Shown here: one piece after another, positions 11,670 through 24,600 of the stretch
Numbering within the stretch: position 1 is the first letter of the stretch
How the letters are laid out: each line of letters begins with the position of its first letter
DNA from: Microplitis mediator
Taxonomy: Eukaryota > Arthropoda > Insecta > Hymenoptera > Braconidae
Assembly: GCF_029852145.1 (NCBI RefSeq)
Contig: NC_079973.1
Coordinates: 13,474,385 to 13,538,384, forward strand
DNA length: 64,000 nt
Reading direction: 5' to 3'
Notes under the pieces: generated by a model
What the model was told of the DNA's origin: nothing
Databases searched by the model: none
What the model saw: only the letters and a program-made list of their open reading frames with translations
Position numbers and translations under genes: made by a program

Positions 11670-12093
11670 TATTTTTTTAAATCTTCAATGGCATACCAAT
11701 CTTATTTATTGTAATATTTGGCTAGCCTCTCTGTGCTAGCACGACAATTACTTTTTATTTCAAAAACGGTTTCGCCCCGAATATACTTGCTGGGCTCATC
11801 AGTAAAGTTGATGCAAGTATATTCTACTTTAGACCGTTTAATTGATGTTAAATTTTATACCCAATTCCATTTTTTTCCAAATTTGGAAAAAAATGGAATT
11901 GGGTATAAAATTTAACATCAATTAAACGGTCTAAAGTAGAATATACTTGCATCAACTTTACTGATGAGCCCAGCAAGTATATTCGGGGCGAAACCGTTTT
12001 TGAAATAAAAAGTAATTGTCGTGCTAGCACAGAGAGGCTAGCCAAATATTACAATAAATAAGATTGGTATGCCATTGAAGATTTAAAAAAATA
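11670..12093. repeat. 424-bp palindrome with no mismatches seen and no spacer
   Basis: Arms 11670-11881 and 11882-12093 are reverse complements, 212 bp each, with the centre at CCAAATTTGG and no loop. Two 65-residue ORFs read from opposite strands give exactly the same peptide, an independent check of arm identity. No other copy is seen in this window. It lies just outside the 3' end of the ACE-like gene. Confidence 0.9.
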
Positions 12094-12664
12094 ATAATAA
12101 TAATTTAAAAAATTATGTTTTATTATTTATAAATTGATGTAATAGCACCTGACTTAAATGATGGTTCAATAGTGGTACCAGATGGTGTATCACTAGCTCT
12201 TCTTCCCGAGTAGTTGTTATCACAAACATAAGATGCTATATCACTTGTTCTCCAGCTATATTATTTTGTTTATCAGCATATACGAATTGTGCCATATAAA
12301 CTAATACTTTTATCTTATAATTGATAACTGTCATCAATATTACCAGTCCTTACGTCTCTAAATGCCTTTACACATTTACAAGCATCAGGGCTGGCTGGGT
12401 CTAACAGACCAACTCACAGATCCTTTGGTATATATAATTAATCTATATACCAAAAACAGAGAGCGGAAGGTCTGAGTGCAGATGTCATCTATGTTACTCG
12501 AGGGAATGTGTGGGGTCTAACGAAAACTAATGGCTAGAAATCTATGTGTACTATTCACATGCACGAGTGAGTCCTGAGTGGAAACCGGTCGTGAACATGG
12601 AGAATACAGGACATAGATCGTCTATCGTAGTTATAAATAATTATTGTTAAGAGCACTATTATAC
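12094..12664. other. Noncoding, 3' flank of the ACE-like gene
   Basis: Downstream of the minus-strand stop codon at 12665, so part is likely 3' UTR. A small inverted repeat on CTTTGGTATATA lies at about 12421-12455. No other gene is seen. Confidence 0.35.
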
Positions 12665-15600
12665 TTAAACATAACGTCTATTCTTTGGCGTTTTTCGGCA
12701 CCTTCGTCGCCCGAAAATTGCTATAATAACAATTGCAATAGTTGCAATCAATACAGAACCAACTGCCCATACGGCTTTACTCATTCCACTTTTTATTAAT
12801 TTTCCAGCCTCATTATTTTCTTCATTTACTGTTTCTTCAGTTCCTTTATCTTCTTTTTTCCCACCATCATTACTGTCCTTTTTAACCTTAACTGGTATTG
12901 TCTCGGGTTCTGCGGTAACTTTAACCGGAATTTTTGTCGGTTTAATAATTTCAGATGATGAAGAATTATTTTTTGTTTGTGGTTCAGTTGATTTTGTATT
13001 TGACGGAAGTTCAATTTGTTTATGAAAATCAGTCGTTTGTTTTTTTGGCACAGCAGTTGTAGAATTAAAGGCTTCAGTTGTAGTTGTAGGATTATTTAAA
13101 TCTTTTTGGTATAGATTCTCAAGGGTTTCTAATTTATTTTCAAGCTCTAGTGGGAAATTAACGAGCTCCTCATCATTCAGCTCATCTAAATACTCTTCTA
13201 ATGGTGAAAAGTAGCTCAGCAAAGAATCCACAGAAACATCATATATTTGTAAATATTTTTTTATTGCTTCATTCCAATGTTCGACGCTTCCATGCTGTAT
13301 CATTTTACTGTTAATTATATTAATAAATTATTCATTAACCGAATTATCCATAAATTTATATACAAATAATCAGGGTTGCGAATTCTTTAATGAGAATATT
13401 TGCAATTTTAAATTAAATTTTTAATCCGTAATTAAAATTATATCAATCAAAATTACGAAATTAATTTTTAATTCAACAACTTGAATTGAAAAATTGAAAA
13501 ATTAATTTTAATCCAGAGACGTGGGATTCAAAATTAAAAAATTACTTGTTAATTCAAACACATGGGATCAAAAATTGGAAATTACTTTTTAATTCAGATA
13601 CGGTACGCAATCAAATAAGTAATCAAGACAAAAAATTTGACAGCACTTGTAACAGGAAAGAATACTGTTTTACTTGATCTTCAAGTTTAAATATTTTTAA
13701 ACTTACTCTTGGTCGTCAGATATAATAGAATTCGAAATAAAAAGATCATTCATAGTTGAGACATTTAAGAATTAAATTTTTTGAATAATTTTCAGTGTAA
13801 TCAGAGAATTTAAAATTAAAACAACACTAATCCGATGTTCGGAATTAAAAATTTTTTATTTAATTTTTGATTCGAAAATAGAAAATTAAAAAACAAAGCG
13901 GCTGAGGCAGCCGTTCGGCACACGCGTGGCTCGGGCGATCACCGAAGTTAAGTAGCATCGAGCATGGTTACTATTTGGCTGGGTGACCGCTTAGCCACGC
14001 GTCGGGCTCGAACGAAGGTCTCTGACCGTTAGGCGCGGGATGAAGATCCAGTGATCGGTAAAAGTGTGAATTTTATCGACCACTGGAGCCTCACCCAAAC
14101 CGAACTGTACTGGGCTAGGTTTTCTCTGTGGTTTCCCTACGCCACTGCATCTCCATTGCAAGGGAGGTAGCGGATCATCACCGTAATGATGTAGTACAAT
14201 ATAAGCACAAGTCGGGCCACAGCCACACAAATTTGGGTATAAAGGAATAATGAGCTGAGGAAATTAAGAAGCAAGGAAAATTATAACGATATATTCTGTA
14301 AAAAACTAATAAGTTGTACAGTTAAGGAAAAATAATAAATAGAAAATTAAAAAACAGAATGTAATTTTTTAATCCCCTTTAGCTATGGCTAATTAAAATT
14401 TTTGATTGACTTTTCAATTATTAAATATGGAATTAGAGATTAGAAAGTAATTTTTTAATCTGGTTTTCCGAATTGAAATTTTTTATTTAATGTTTTATTT
14501 GAAAACGTAGAATTAAAAACCAACCTATTACATTTTAACGCTACTTTACGAATTGAAAATTTGAAATTGAATTTTTAATTAAAAACTGTTGGATTAAAAA
14601 TTAAAAAATTATTTTTAATTCAAAGATATTAGATTAAAAATTAAAAAATCATTTTTAATTTGTTGTTTTTAAATTATGAAATATAAAAAAAATTAATTGA
14701 AACACTAATGCAATTATAAAATTAATGCGTTATTTGCAACCCTGCGAATAATTAATTAATATATAAATTAAAATAACTTACATAAAATTATGATTTGTAG
14801 GAATTTTTTCTAATTTTTCTGTTCTTACTTCTGTTGATTCCATTAAATGGTCATAAATTTGAAAACCAATTATTGTTCCAATAAATTTTCTGTTATAATA
14901 AATATGATAATTAAATTATTTATTGTAATTTTATTATTTTATATTACAAATTAATACTTACGAAAGATATGGACGATTACTAATAATAAAACTATCATCT
15001 AAAAAGGTTGGAAGTTTTTCGGAAGAACCAGGTACTACATTTTCATACTCTGATCTGTTTGTAAAATAAATACTTGTATTTATGATTATGATTAATAATT
15101 ATTTGCATTATTTATTACCTGTATTCCCACCAGGAATTTGTTAAATGGTCTGGATCAAATGTATTATTTTTAATGATATCTAGTCTCCATTGATCAGCAG
15201 ATAGATAGTACGCCATTCGTGGGAGTACATCTAGAGCTGTTATCATGATAGAGACAATATGAGCTTCTTCAGTGTTATCAGTCTCGTTAATTAAATTTAA
15301 TGTTGTAAGCCATGCTTGACTTGAAGCCAAAATACCAAATAATTCTGATACTCCTTCTTCTAACGCTATTGAACAATTTAATAATAAAAGAAAATTTCAA
15401 TAAATTTATTTATTGTTTAAGAAAATTTCAATATATGGGGCATTCCACGCCAAATCGACCACTTTTGACCTCGACCCCTCTAGATTTGCCTGAAAATTTT
15501 TTTTCCTCTTCTACTCTATTAAAATCATTTTACAGGAAATTAACAAATTTTTTTACTCAACCCAAAACAAGTTGTGGATTTTTCAAAAATAAGGCTTTTA

Positions 15601-18600
15601 TTTTTCCAAATAGCTATAACTTCTTCAAAAATTGACTAATTGGGACGTTTTTTTTTTCAAAATTTTTCTCTTCAAACGTATTTTTCAGAAAAAAATACAA
15701 AAAAATTAAAAAATATTAAACTCTATAAAATTTTCGGTTTTTTTGAGAGAAACCATAATTTTTTTAAAGTTCGCCATTTTTTATTTTATTTTTTATTTCC
15801 TCAAAAAAAAGTTCAATTTACTCTGCGATTTTTTCCGCCAATTCCAGAGTGGGCGGACTTTTTCTTCTATTTTTTTTTATCAATTGAAAAAAAAAAATTT
15901 TGCCCAGTTGGGCTTATTTTACAAAATATCACTCTGGAAATTTTTGAGGATTTATAGACGACTTCAGTGTTTGACAAATTGAAATGAAGAAATTAATTGG
16001 AAGTGGTAATCCTCAAAAAAATTTAGATTTTTTTCAAAAAATTAAAAAAAAAAATAGAAGATACCTATCAATAATTTTACTGTAATTTTTTTCAAAAACT
16101 ACACCTGCAATTAAAGAGAATGAAAAATAAAATTGCCATTTGGTGTATTTTTGACCAATTACAGGCTTTTGAAATAGCGATGTGCGTTAGATTTATTTTT
16201 CGAAAGTCTGTGACTTTCCAAATCAACCAAATGGTCAAAAATAAACCAAATGGCAATTTTGTTTTTCTCTTCAATTTCAGGTGAAATTTTTGAAAAAAAT
16301 TACAGTAAAATTATTTATATGTATCTTCTATTTTATTTTTCAATTTTTTGAAAAAAATCCAAATTTTTTTGAGGATTACCACTTCCAATTAATTTCTTCA
16401 TTTCAATTTGTCAAACACTGAAGTCGTCTATAAATCCTCAAATATTTCCAGAGTGATATTTTGTAAAATAAGCCCAACTGGGCAAAATTTTTTTTTTTCA
16501 ATTGATAAAAAAAAAATAGAAGAAAAAGTCCGCCCACTCTGGAATTGGCGGAAAAAATCGCAGAGTAAATTGAACTTTTTTTTGAGGAAATAAAAAATAA
16601 AATAAAAAATGGCGAACTTTAAAAAAATTATGGTTTCTCTCAAAAAAGCCGAAAATTTTATAGAGTTTAATATTTTTTAATTTTTTTGTATTTTTTTCTG
16701 AAAAATAAATTTGAAGAGAAAAATTTTGAAAAAAAAAACGTCCCAATTAGTCAATTTTTGAAGAAGTTATAGCTATTTGGAAAAATAAAAGCCTTATTTT
16801 TGAAAAACCCATAACTAGTTTTGGGTTGAGTAAAAAAATTTGTTAATTTCCTGTAAAATGATTTTAATAGGGTAGAAAAGGAAAAAAAATTTTCAGGTAA
16901 ATATAGAGGGGTCGGGGTCAAAAGTGGTCGATTTGGCGTGGAATGCCCCATATACATTGTAACGAATGTGAAATTGATCTTTAAAATATTTGAATAGCTA
17001 GAAAACAAATGCCTTTTTCTCTTGTTTTATTGATGCGCGATTAGAGTCAGTCAGTCATAATTGACAACTAAACAGCACATATCTGTATTCAATTAACTAT
17101 ATATTGCTCTTGCTTTCTTTTACTGCTCTTAATTGTGGTGTTGTTATTCATAATTTAAGTGTGTTATCATTGTGGTATAAAAGTAATATAATTTATGAGT
17201 TGAAATACTACAATATATATAGATATATTTTTTTGATCGGTTTTAATTGTTGTTTATTGTAAAATAATTGTCAGACTTCCGATTTCTTTCAAAGGTATTT
17301 ATTTTGTGGTGATATTGCGTGAGTCCATTACTCACATCCTCAGACCATAAATTTATTGATTATAGTAAAAAAATTTTTGTTAAATTTTATTTTTTGTCAT
17401 TATAATTGAAAAATTTTAATAGTTTATGTATACTTTTATGTTTTAAACATCTATTTGATAATTTTTTACTATTATTCATCTGATTTTTAACAATTTTTTT
17501 ATATACAGTTATATTAGGGCAGTCGTTAAAAATCAAATTTTCTTGGGCGCTCCATAAAAAGCTTCTTTTTAGTGAAAAAATACGTGAGAAATTTTACTTT
17601 TTTTTTTTTTAAGTAAAAAGAACACGTGCCTCAGGACGATCAAAGTTCATTTTTCGATACAGTTGAGGTTTTTTTTTATATCTCATGAAATATGCAGATT
17701 AAAAAAAAAATCATGAGAACAATTTTTGTAGGAAATTAAATTCTTGACAAAAAAGGTCATATTCATTTTTTTTATAAAATGTGTAATTACGAAGATATTT
17801 TAAAAATACTTTTTTAGATCTTATCAATTGAAAATTTGAAGGATTACAAATGTTAAAAATAACATTTTTCTAAGTATACAGAAACTATGACAAGTATTAA
17901 TGATTGATGTACTACGAGTTACGAAGTTGTCTGTATTTAAGAAAAAACGTTATTTTTAACATTCGTATTCCTTTAAATGCTCAATTGATAAGATCTAAAA
18001 AAGTTTTTTTCAAATATCTTCGTAAATACACATTCTGTAAAAAAAATAGACATGACCTTTTTTGTCAAGAATTTAATTTCCTAAAAAATTGTTCCCATGA
18101 TTTTTTTCTTTAATCTGCATATTTCATGAGATATTTAAAAAAAACTTCAACTGTATCGAAAAATGAACTTTGATCGTCCTGAGGCACGTGTTCTTTTTAC
18201 TTGAAAAAAAAAAATTAAATTCCCCACTTGTTTTTTCACTAAAAAGAAGCTTTTTATGGAGCGTCTAAGAAATTTGAATTTTTAACGACCACCCTAATAT
18301 ATATGTATACAAAAAAATTGTTAAAAATCAGATAAATAATAGTAAAAAATTATTAAATTGATGTTTAAAACGAAAACGAATACATAAACTGTTAAAATTT
18401 TTTAATTATAATGACAAAACATGAAATTTAACAATCATTTTCTTTCTATAATCAATAAATTTATGGCTTCGGAATGTGAGTAATGGACTCACGAAATATT
18501 ACTACAAAATAAAAACCTTTGAAAGAGATTGAAAGTCTGCCAGTTACACGCAGATAATTTTACGGTATTTATTACATCAAAAATTTATAGAAAAATTACT

Positions 18601-21600
18601 ATATATGTCATAGTAACATGAGGACAGTATGGAATTATTGAACAAATTACCGATAACGTAGAAATTTTTAAAATACATCGAACAGAATTTACAAGGTGCA
18701 GTGTAATTTTGACAAAGCAACAGATTAAATTTTATCCAAGAAATTCAAATTTCCTCATCTGTTGTTTTGTCAAAATTACAATGCGGCTCCCTGCCTTTAT
18801 AAATCTGGAAAAATTTCTCATCCAAAAATTTCTCAGCAATAATTACTCAAACAAAAATTGATCCAACACAAAAATTTCTTTTTTCACCATATTTGTGGTG
18901 AGAAATTATTGCTGAGAAATTTTGTCGCAAGAAATTATTGCATGAGAATAAAGAGACGGTCGCCTTACAATGCACTTTGTAAATTTTGTTTGATGTATTT
19001 TTAAAATTTCTACAGTATCGGTAATTTGTACAATAATTCCATACTGTCCTCATGTTACTATGACATATATAGTAATTTTTATATAAATTTTTGATGTAAA
19101 AAATACTATAAAATCCTCTGCGTGTATCTTAAAATAAACAATAAATTTATTAAAAATTAAAAAAATTAAAATTACTTACCAGAGTAACGATTTGCATTAT
19201 TAATTATTGGCATACTTTCTTCAGACATTTGATGAATTAAAACCTTAGCAATATTTTTATGAGCTGACAAGTAATTAGAAAGAGATGATTCAGAACATGT
19301 ATTAACACTCATTGTACCTTGACGACAAAAATTAACTAAACGTGGTGGACACTGTCCTTGAAAATAACTTTTATCAAAAAATTGTACTTCTGGCACGTGT
19401 TTTAATGTTATGCTTCCTATTCGTGACGCTGATTTATACAAATTTTTTCCTATTAAATTCTAAAAAAAATAATAATTAAATTACTTTATTTTAAATTATA
19501 AAAATAAAAAAACATTTATTCAATGGGTAAAATAATATCAAAATACCTTTTCCCAGAGATTTTTTCTTATGTCATAAATATAATTGGGATACGGTATGAC
19601 ATCCATCGTAAGAGGTGTCCAATCATAGCTTTCGAGGGAACCTTAAATAATAAATTACTAATAAAAATATTCTGATCATAAATAGTAAATAAATTTAATT
19701 GATAATAAACATACCAAGTAAATAAGCAGGTATTCCTTTTTCATCTTTCATGAGATCTTTGTACTTTTGAGTTAAACGAGTTCGTACAAATTTTACTAAT
19801 TTCTCATACAAAGATAAAATTTCACTCCATTTATCTTTGGCTTCATTATAACCATCTTTGTATTCACTTAGCATTTCCCAGTACTCTGTTACATCTTTAG
19901 CACCTGCATGAAAGAAAATTAAATTAAATAAATTATTATTAAGAAAAATAAAAAAGACTATATATTAGAGTGATCCAAAAAAAAAGATTTTTGGCTATTA
20001 TTCCAAAAGCTTCTCTAAGGTATAAAAAAAATTCCCTCCAAAGCGCAACTTGATATCTCAATTCTTCAAGAAGCTCAATACATTTATATTTTCCTATTTA
20101 AATAACACGTAAAAAATTTTTTTTTACGTTTTCATCTGGTAAAACTACGAAAAAAATTTTTTTCTGTATTTTCCATCAATCATTCTTGTAGGAAATTTAA
20201 TTCTCTACAAAAAAGTATTGAAATAGTTTTTTCGTAATCCTAACGGTTAAAAAGTTATTGAGCTTTAAGTACTCGTTACTAAGTAAATTTGAAGGAAGAT
20301 AGTTTTAGAGCAACTCTTTAATGGAATTGACACCATTACTAGATAATTTATTTAATTTTTATAGATTTGAAATAATTTTCAATTTTTTTGAAACTTTTTT
20401 TGTGATTGCATGTATTTATTTCGAAGTTAATCAAACTCTAAACTGTTTATAATAATTAAATAATTTAACAATCGTTTATATAATAATGAATAATTTTTCT
20501 TATTACAATTTGGATATTTTTCAATTAAAGCTAGTACTTGCGGATGGATACTGAATTTAATTTTCTTCATATCTAATTAAATTTTCTTTAATTGCGAATA
20601 TTTAAAGCTCAATAACTTTTTACCCGTTAGGATTACGAAAAAACTAATTCAATACTTTTTTGTAGAGAATTAAATTTCCTACAAGAATAATTGATGGAAA
20701 ATTCAGAGAAAAATTTTTTTCGTAGTTTTACTGGATGAAAAGGTAAAAAAAATTTTTTTACGTGTTATTTAAATGGGAAAATATAAATGTATTGAGCTTC
20801 TTGAAGAATTGAGATATTAAGCTGGGCTTTGGAAGGAATTTTTTTTATACTTAAGAAAAACTTTTGAGATAATAGCCCTTGAAAAAAAAAAAAATGTTTT
20901 TTTTGGACCACTCTACTATATATATATTTTATATTAGACTGATTCAAAAAAATCGACAATTTTTTTTTTTTTTTTTTTTTTTTTCAAAAATTATACGGAA
21001 AATATTGTTCGAGATATGAAAAGAAAAAATTACTGTTAAAGTTTGAGCTCTTGATATTAATATTAAAAACCGCCTCATCACAATTTTCGATTTCCCATTT
21101 AAGGTAAAAAACTCAGTGATTGACCCTGGCCCAGTTTCTGACCTTTTCAACTTTTTTCTTACTTACTTAAAAAACTATAACTTTAAATAGAAAATAAATT
21201 TTTTCTTAATTTATTGTAATTTATTTTGAGCCTAATTGATGGCAATTTAAAAAACATAGAAAATATTAACTGAATAAAAACAAATATTTTAGCCATAAGT
21301 GGCTGAGGAAGCCATTTTTTAAGTAGAGTTTAAACAGTTTACGTTAGGAGGTACGACGATTGAATTTGTGCACTAATTATCATGTAAGTAAAAAAATTTA
21401 ACTAAACATAGATAGATCGATCAATATTTAATTAAAATTTATTTTAATACATTTATAAAACATATTGAAATGAGTTTTGTTGTTGAAATTTGAGGGTCAA
21501 TAACTAGGCTCAATTTTAAAGGTATGGCGGAGTTGTTGACCCTAAAATTATAACTTACGCGAGCCACGTTATCTGTTTAATTACTTGTCTATAAAATGTA

Positions 21601-24600
21601 AAAATAGCAATATTCATAATTTTTTTAAATTATTTTCTACTATTATTCATAATGCAGTGATAAATTAACATTTAATATTCATTTTTAAAAATAAAAGATC
21701 ATAATTAGATCTTGAAAGTACATATTCTTGGAGTGATGAAATTATTGTAAAAATAATGTCAATTTCGATAGTATTTAAATTGTTATGACTCTTATAGTTG
21801 AATGATATTGTTGTTATGACCAAATTAATGTTTTTATTGTTTTTTTATTCAAGAGTTTAAAAAAAAAGACAACGAGCTACGATGAAAAATTATCAAAACA
21901 GGCGCTAGCTCAAGTGACTTTCATTATTTATATTTTAAATATTGAAAAGTTATGTTTTTTTTGTAATAAATATTTAAATTATTTATCTAAATAATAGTTT
22001 TAGTTTATTGAAACTTGGTAAGTACTTCATAACCTAATCATGGTTTGTGTAATTTGAGGATCAGAAACTAGGCCACTGTGAGGGTCAGAAACTGCGACAT
22101 GAAAAATTCTGAGGGTCAGGAACTAAGTCTCTGAATGTCAATTTTTAAAACGTCAATTTAAATTATTAGTTCAATTGAAATAATTATTTTACGCGCATGA
22201 CTTTATTTGACAAATCATAAACTAGTCGATAGAATTATTATTTTTCTCATTAAATTAAATCTTACATTCATTATTATAGTATAACCCCAACCGGCACTCT
22301 AAAAAGGTCAGAAACTGGGCCCCTTACCTTAAATAACATGGGAAAAATTTTTTTTTAAACTTTGGAATTTCACCGCTTACCAGGGAATTAGTGTATCGGA
22401 AACATCAATAAGTACTTTTGTTGAAAATTGAACGCTCTACAAAAAAAGTATGTTATCATTTTTCGATAAATTTAATTTTTCAAAAGTTATTCGAGGTCAA
22501 AGTTGGATTCATAGTAAATTTTAGTATTATTTTACTTTTTCGGTGAAACTATCAGACATCATAAAATGTTATAAGACCTCTTTTGTAGATCATCTCATTT
22601 CCTACAAATTATCTCTTATCAAGTTTCCAAAATTTTCAAAAGTTCTTTAGTTATTTGCATTAAAATTTTAATTCGTTCTAAGAAATCTTATTCTGCTCGG
22701 TTTTATTTACTTACTTTTAAACACAAATAACTAAAGAACTTTTGAAAATTTTGGAAACTTGATAAGAGATAATTTGTAGGAAATGAGATGATCTACAAAA
22801 AAAGTCTTGTAACATTTTATGATAAGTCTGATAGTTTCGCCAAAAAAGTAAAATAATACCAAAATTTACTAAGAATCCAACTTTAACCTCGAATAACTTT
22901 TGAAAAATTAAATTTATCGAAAAATGATAAGATACTTTTTTTGTAGGGCGTTCAATTTTCAACAAAATACTTATTGATGTTTCCGATACACTAATTGCCT
23001 GGTAAGCGGTGAAATTTCAAAGTTTAAAAAAAAATTTTTCCCATGTTATTTAAATAGGAAATCGGAAATTGCGATGAGGCGGTTGTTAATATTAATATTA
23101 AGAGCTCGAACTTTAACAGTATTTTTTTTTATCATCTCAAACGTCATTTTCCGTATAGTTTTTGAAAAAAAATTGTCGATTTTTTTAATACGTCTAATAT
23201 ATATATAGTTTTTCTAATGCGAATGTGGAAAAAAAATTAATAATAATTTTCAAGGAAATTTATGCTAAGCTCGTTAATATGCAGTACAACAAGGAAGAAT
23301 TGCGTAAAGAAAATACTCAACAATTTCATAGAATTATAACTAATAAGTATGTTTATTACACTGACCATTAGCAACCGCAGCTTTCTGAACAAATTGTAAA
23401 TTGTTTGATAACTTTGTTGTGAGCGGTTGTAATGTTCGATACCAAGATATCCATGCATTTAATTTATCTTCATTATTTCCATTCCGCCTCAACAAATCCT
23501 CAGCATCTATATAAAATAAAAATAACAATAAATAATATGAATAAAAAATATTTTATTCTTTAAATCGATATCAGTAAAATTACTTCTACGCAATAAATTA
23601 TTCGATCCTGATGTGTAATTTCCAGTTAATCTTATTAATTCTGCTTGACCGATGAACGAAGTAAAGCTTGTCCAGTCTTCGGGCTCAAGCAATGCATCGC
23701 CTGGTTTACTAACAAGATTCGATTTGTATTCAATCGTTGAAGACAGAGTTTCATTTATAGTATCATCAATGTCTTTTAAACATTTACGTTTTATTGAAGC
23801 ATATGCATCTAATGAATCTTTCTGCAACAAACAAATAAATAGAAATTAATATTTATTATAAATAATAAATAAAATAAACGAGCAACCTGCAGTCACTACG
23901 TGACTGTCTAAATATCACTACTAAATTTATAAAATACGCAGAAAAAAAGGATTTCTTGCCGCAACAAAATTTTAATCTGCACCAAGAAATTTTTATGCAT
24001 TATCAATTAAATACAAAAATTGTCTAGGGTCGAGAAAAGATTTTTTTGGTTAAGGAATAATTCCTTGCACCAACTAATTTTTCCTAGTTCTAAATAAATT
24101 TTTGTTTTCAATTCAAAATGCAAAAAATTTCTTGGGGTAAGTAAAAATTTTCTTTAGTCGAGTAAAGATTTTTTGTTTCAATGAATCCTTTTTTCTTCTG
24201 TGCACACTTTTTTGGCTTTGAGAAGCTTCCTAAAACCAAAAGGGAGTATAAAAATCTGTCATTTTGAAATAAGTAACGCGATATAAATAATATAGCTATA
24301 TATTCAGTGACATTCAGTCATATTTAGTGACAGAATAATTAAAGTATTAATTTATTTAAAGAAAATAAATACGATCGTCTTTTTTCTCGTGAAATTTGAA
24401 TGTAATTCGAATGATATAGATAAAGCTATTCATCTCAATACTTGGGAATTAAAAAGAGTTTAAACTATGAAAAGGCACAAATTCAAGTCAAGATCTATCT
24501 AATGATACCCATTTCAATAACATCAACTAATTCTATCATATAGATATGGCGGGAATAAAATTTTCCTTATTCTCTTAATAATATAGATAATAAATTTACC

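Noticed and set aside
11718..12045. Two 65-residue genes on opposite strands
   Set aside because: They are the two arms of one palindrome; identical peptides reflect DNA symmetry, and there is no domain or codon signal.
12665..13303. Independent 212-residue membrane protein gene
   Set aside because: The start Met is internal: the exon begins at an acceptor (13307) in phase with the upstream M2-family exon, and its N-terminal part is the M2 C-terminus.
13897..14030. Functional 5S rRNA gene
   Set aside because: Only the middle and 3' part of 5S is recognisable, substitutions fall in conserved positions, a 330-bp unrelated body follows and a target duplication flanks it: a SINE, not a gene.
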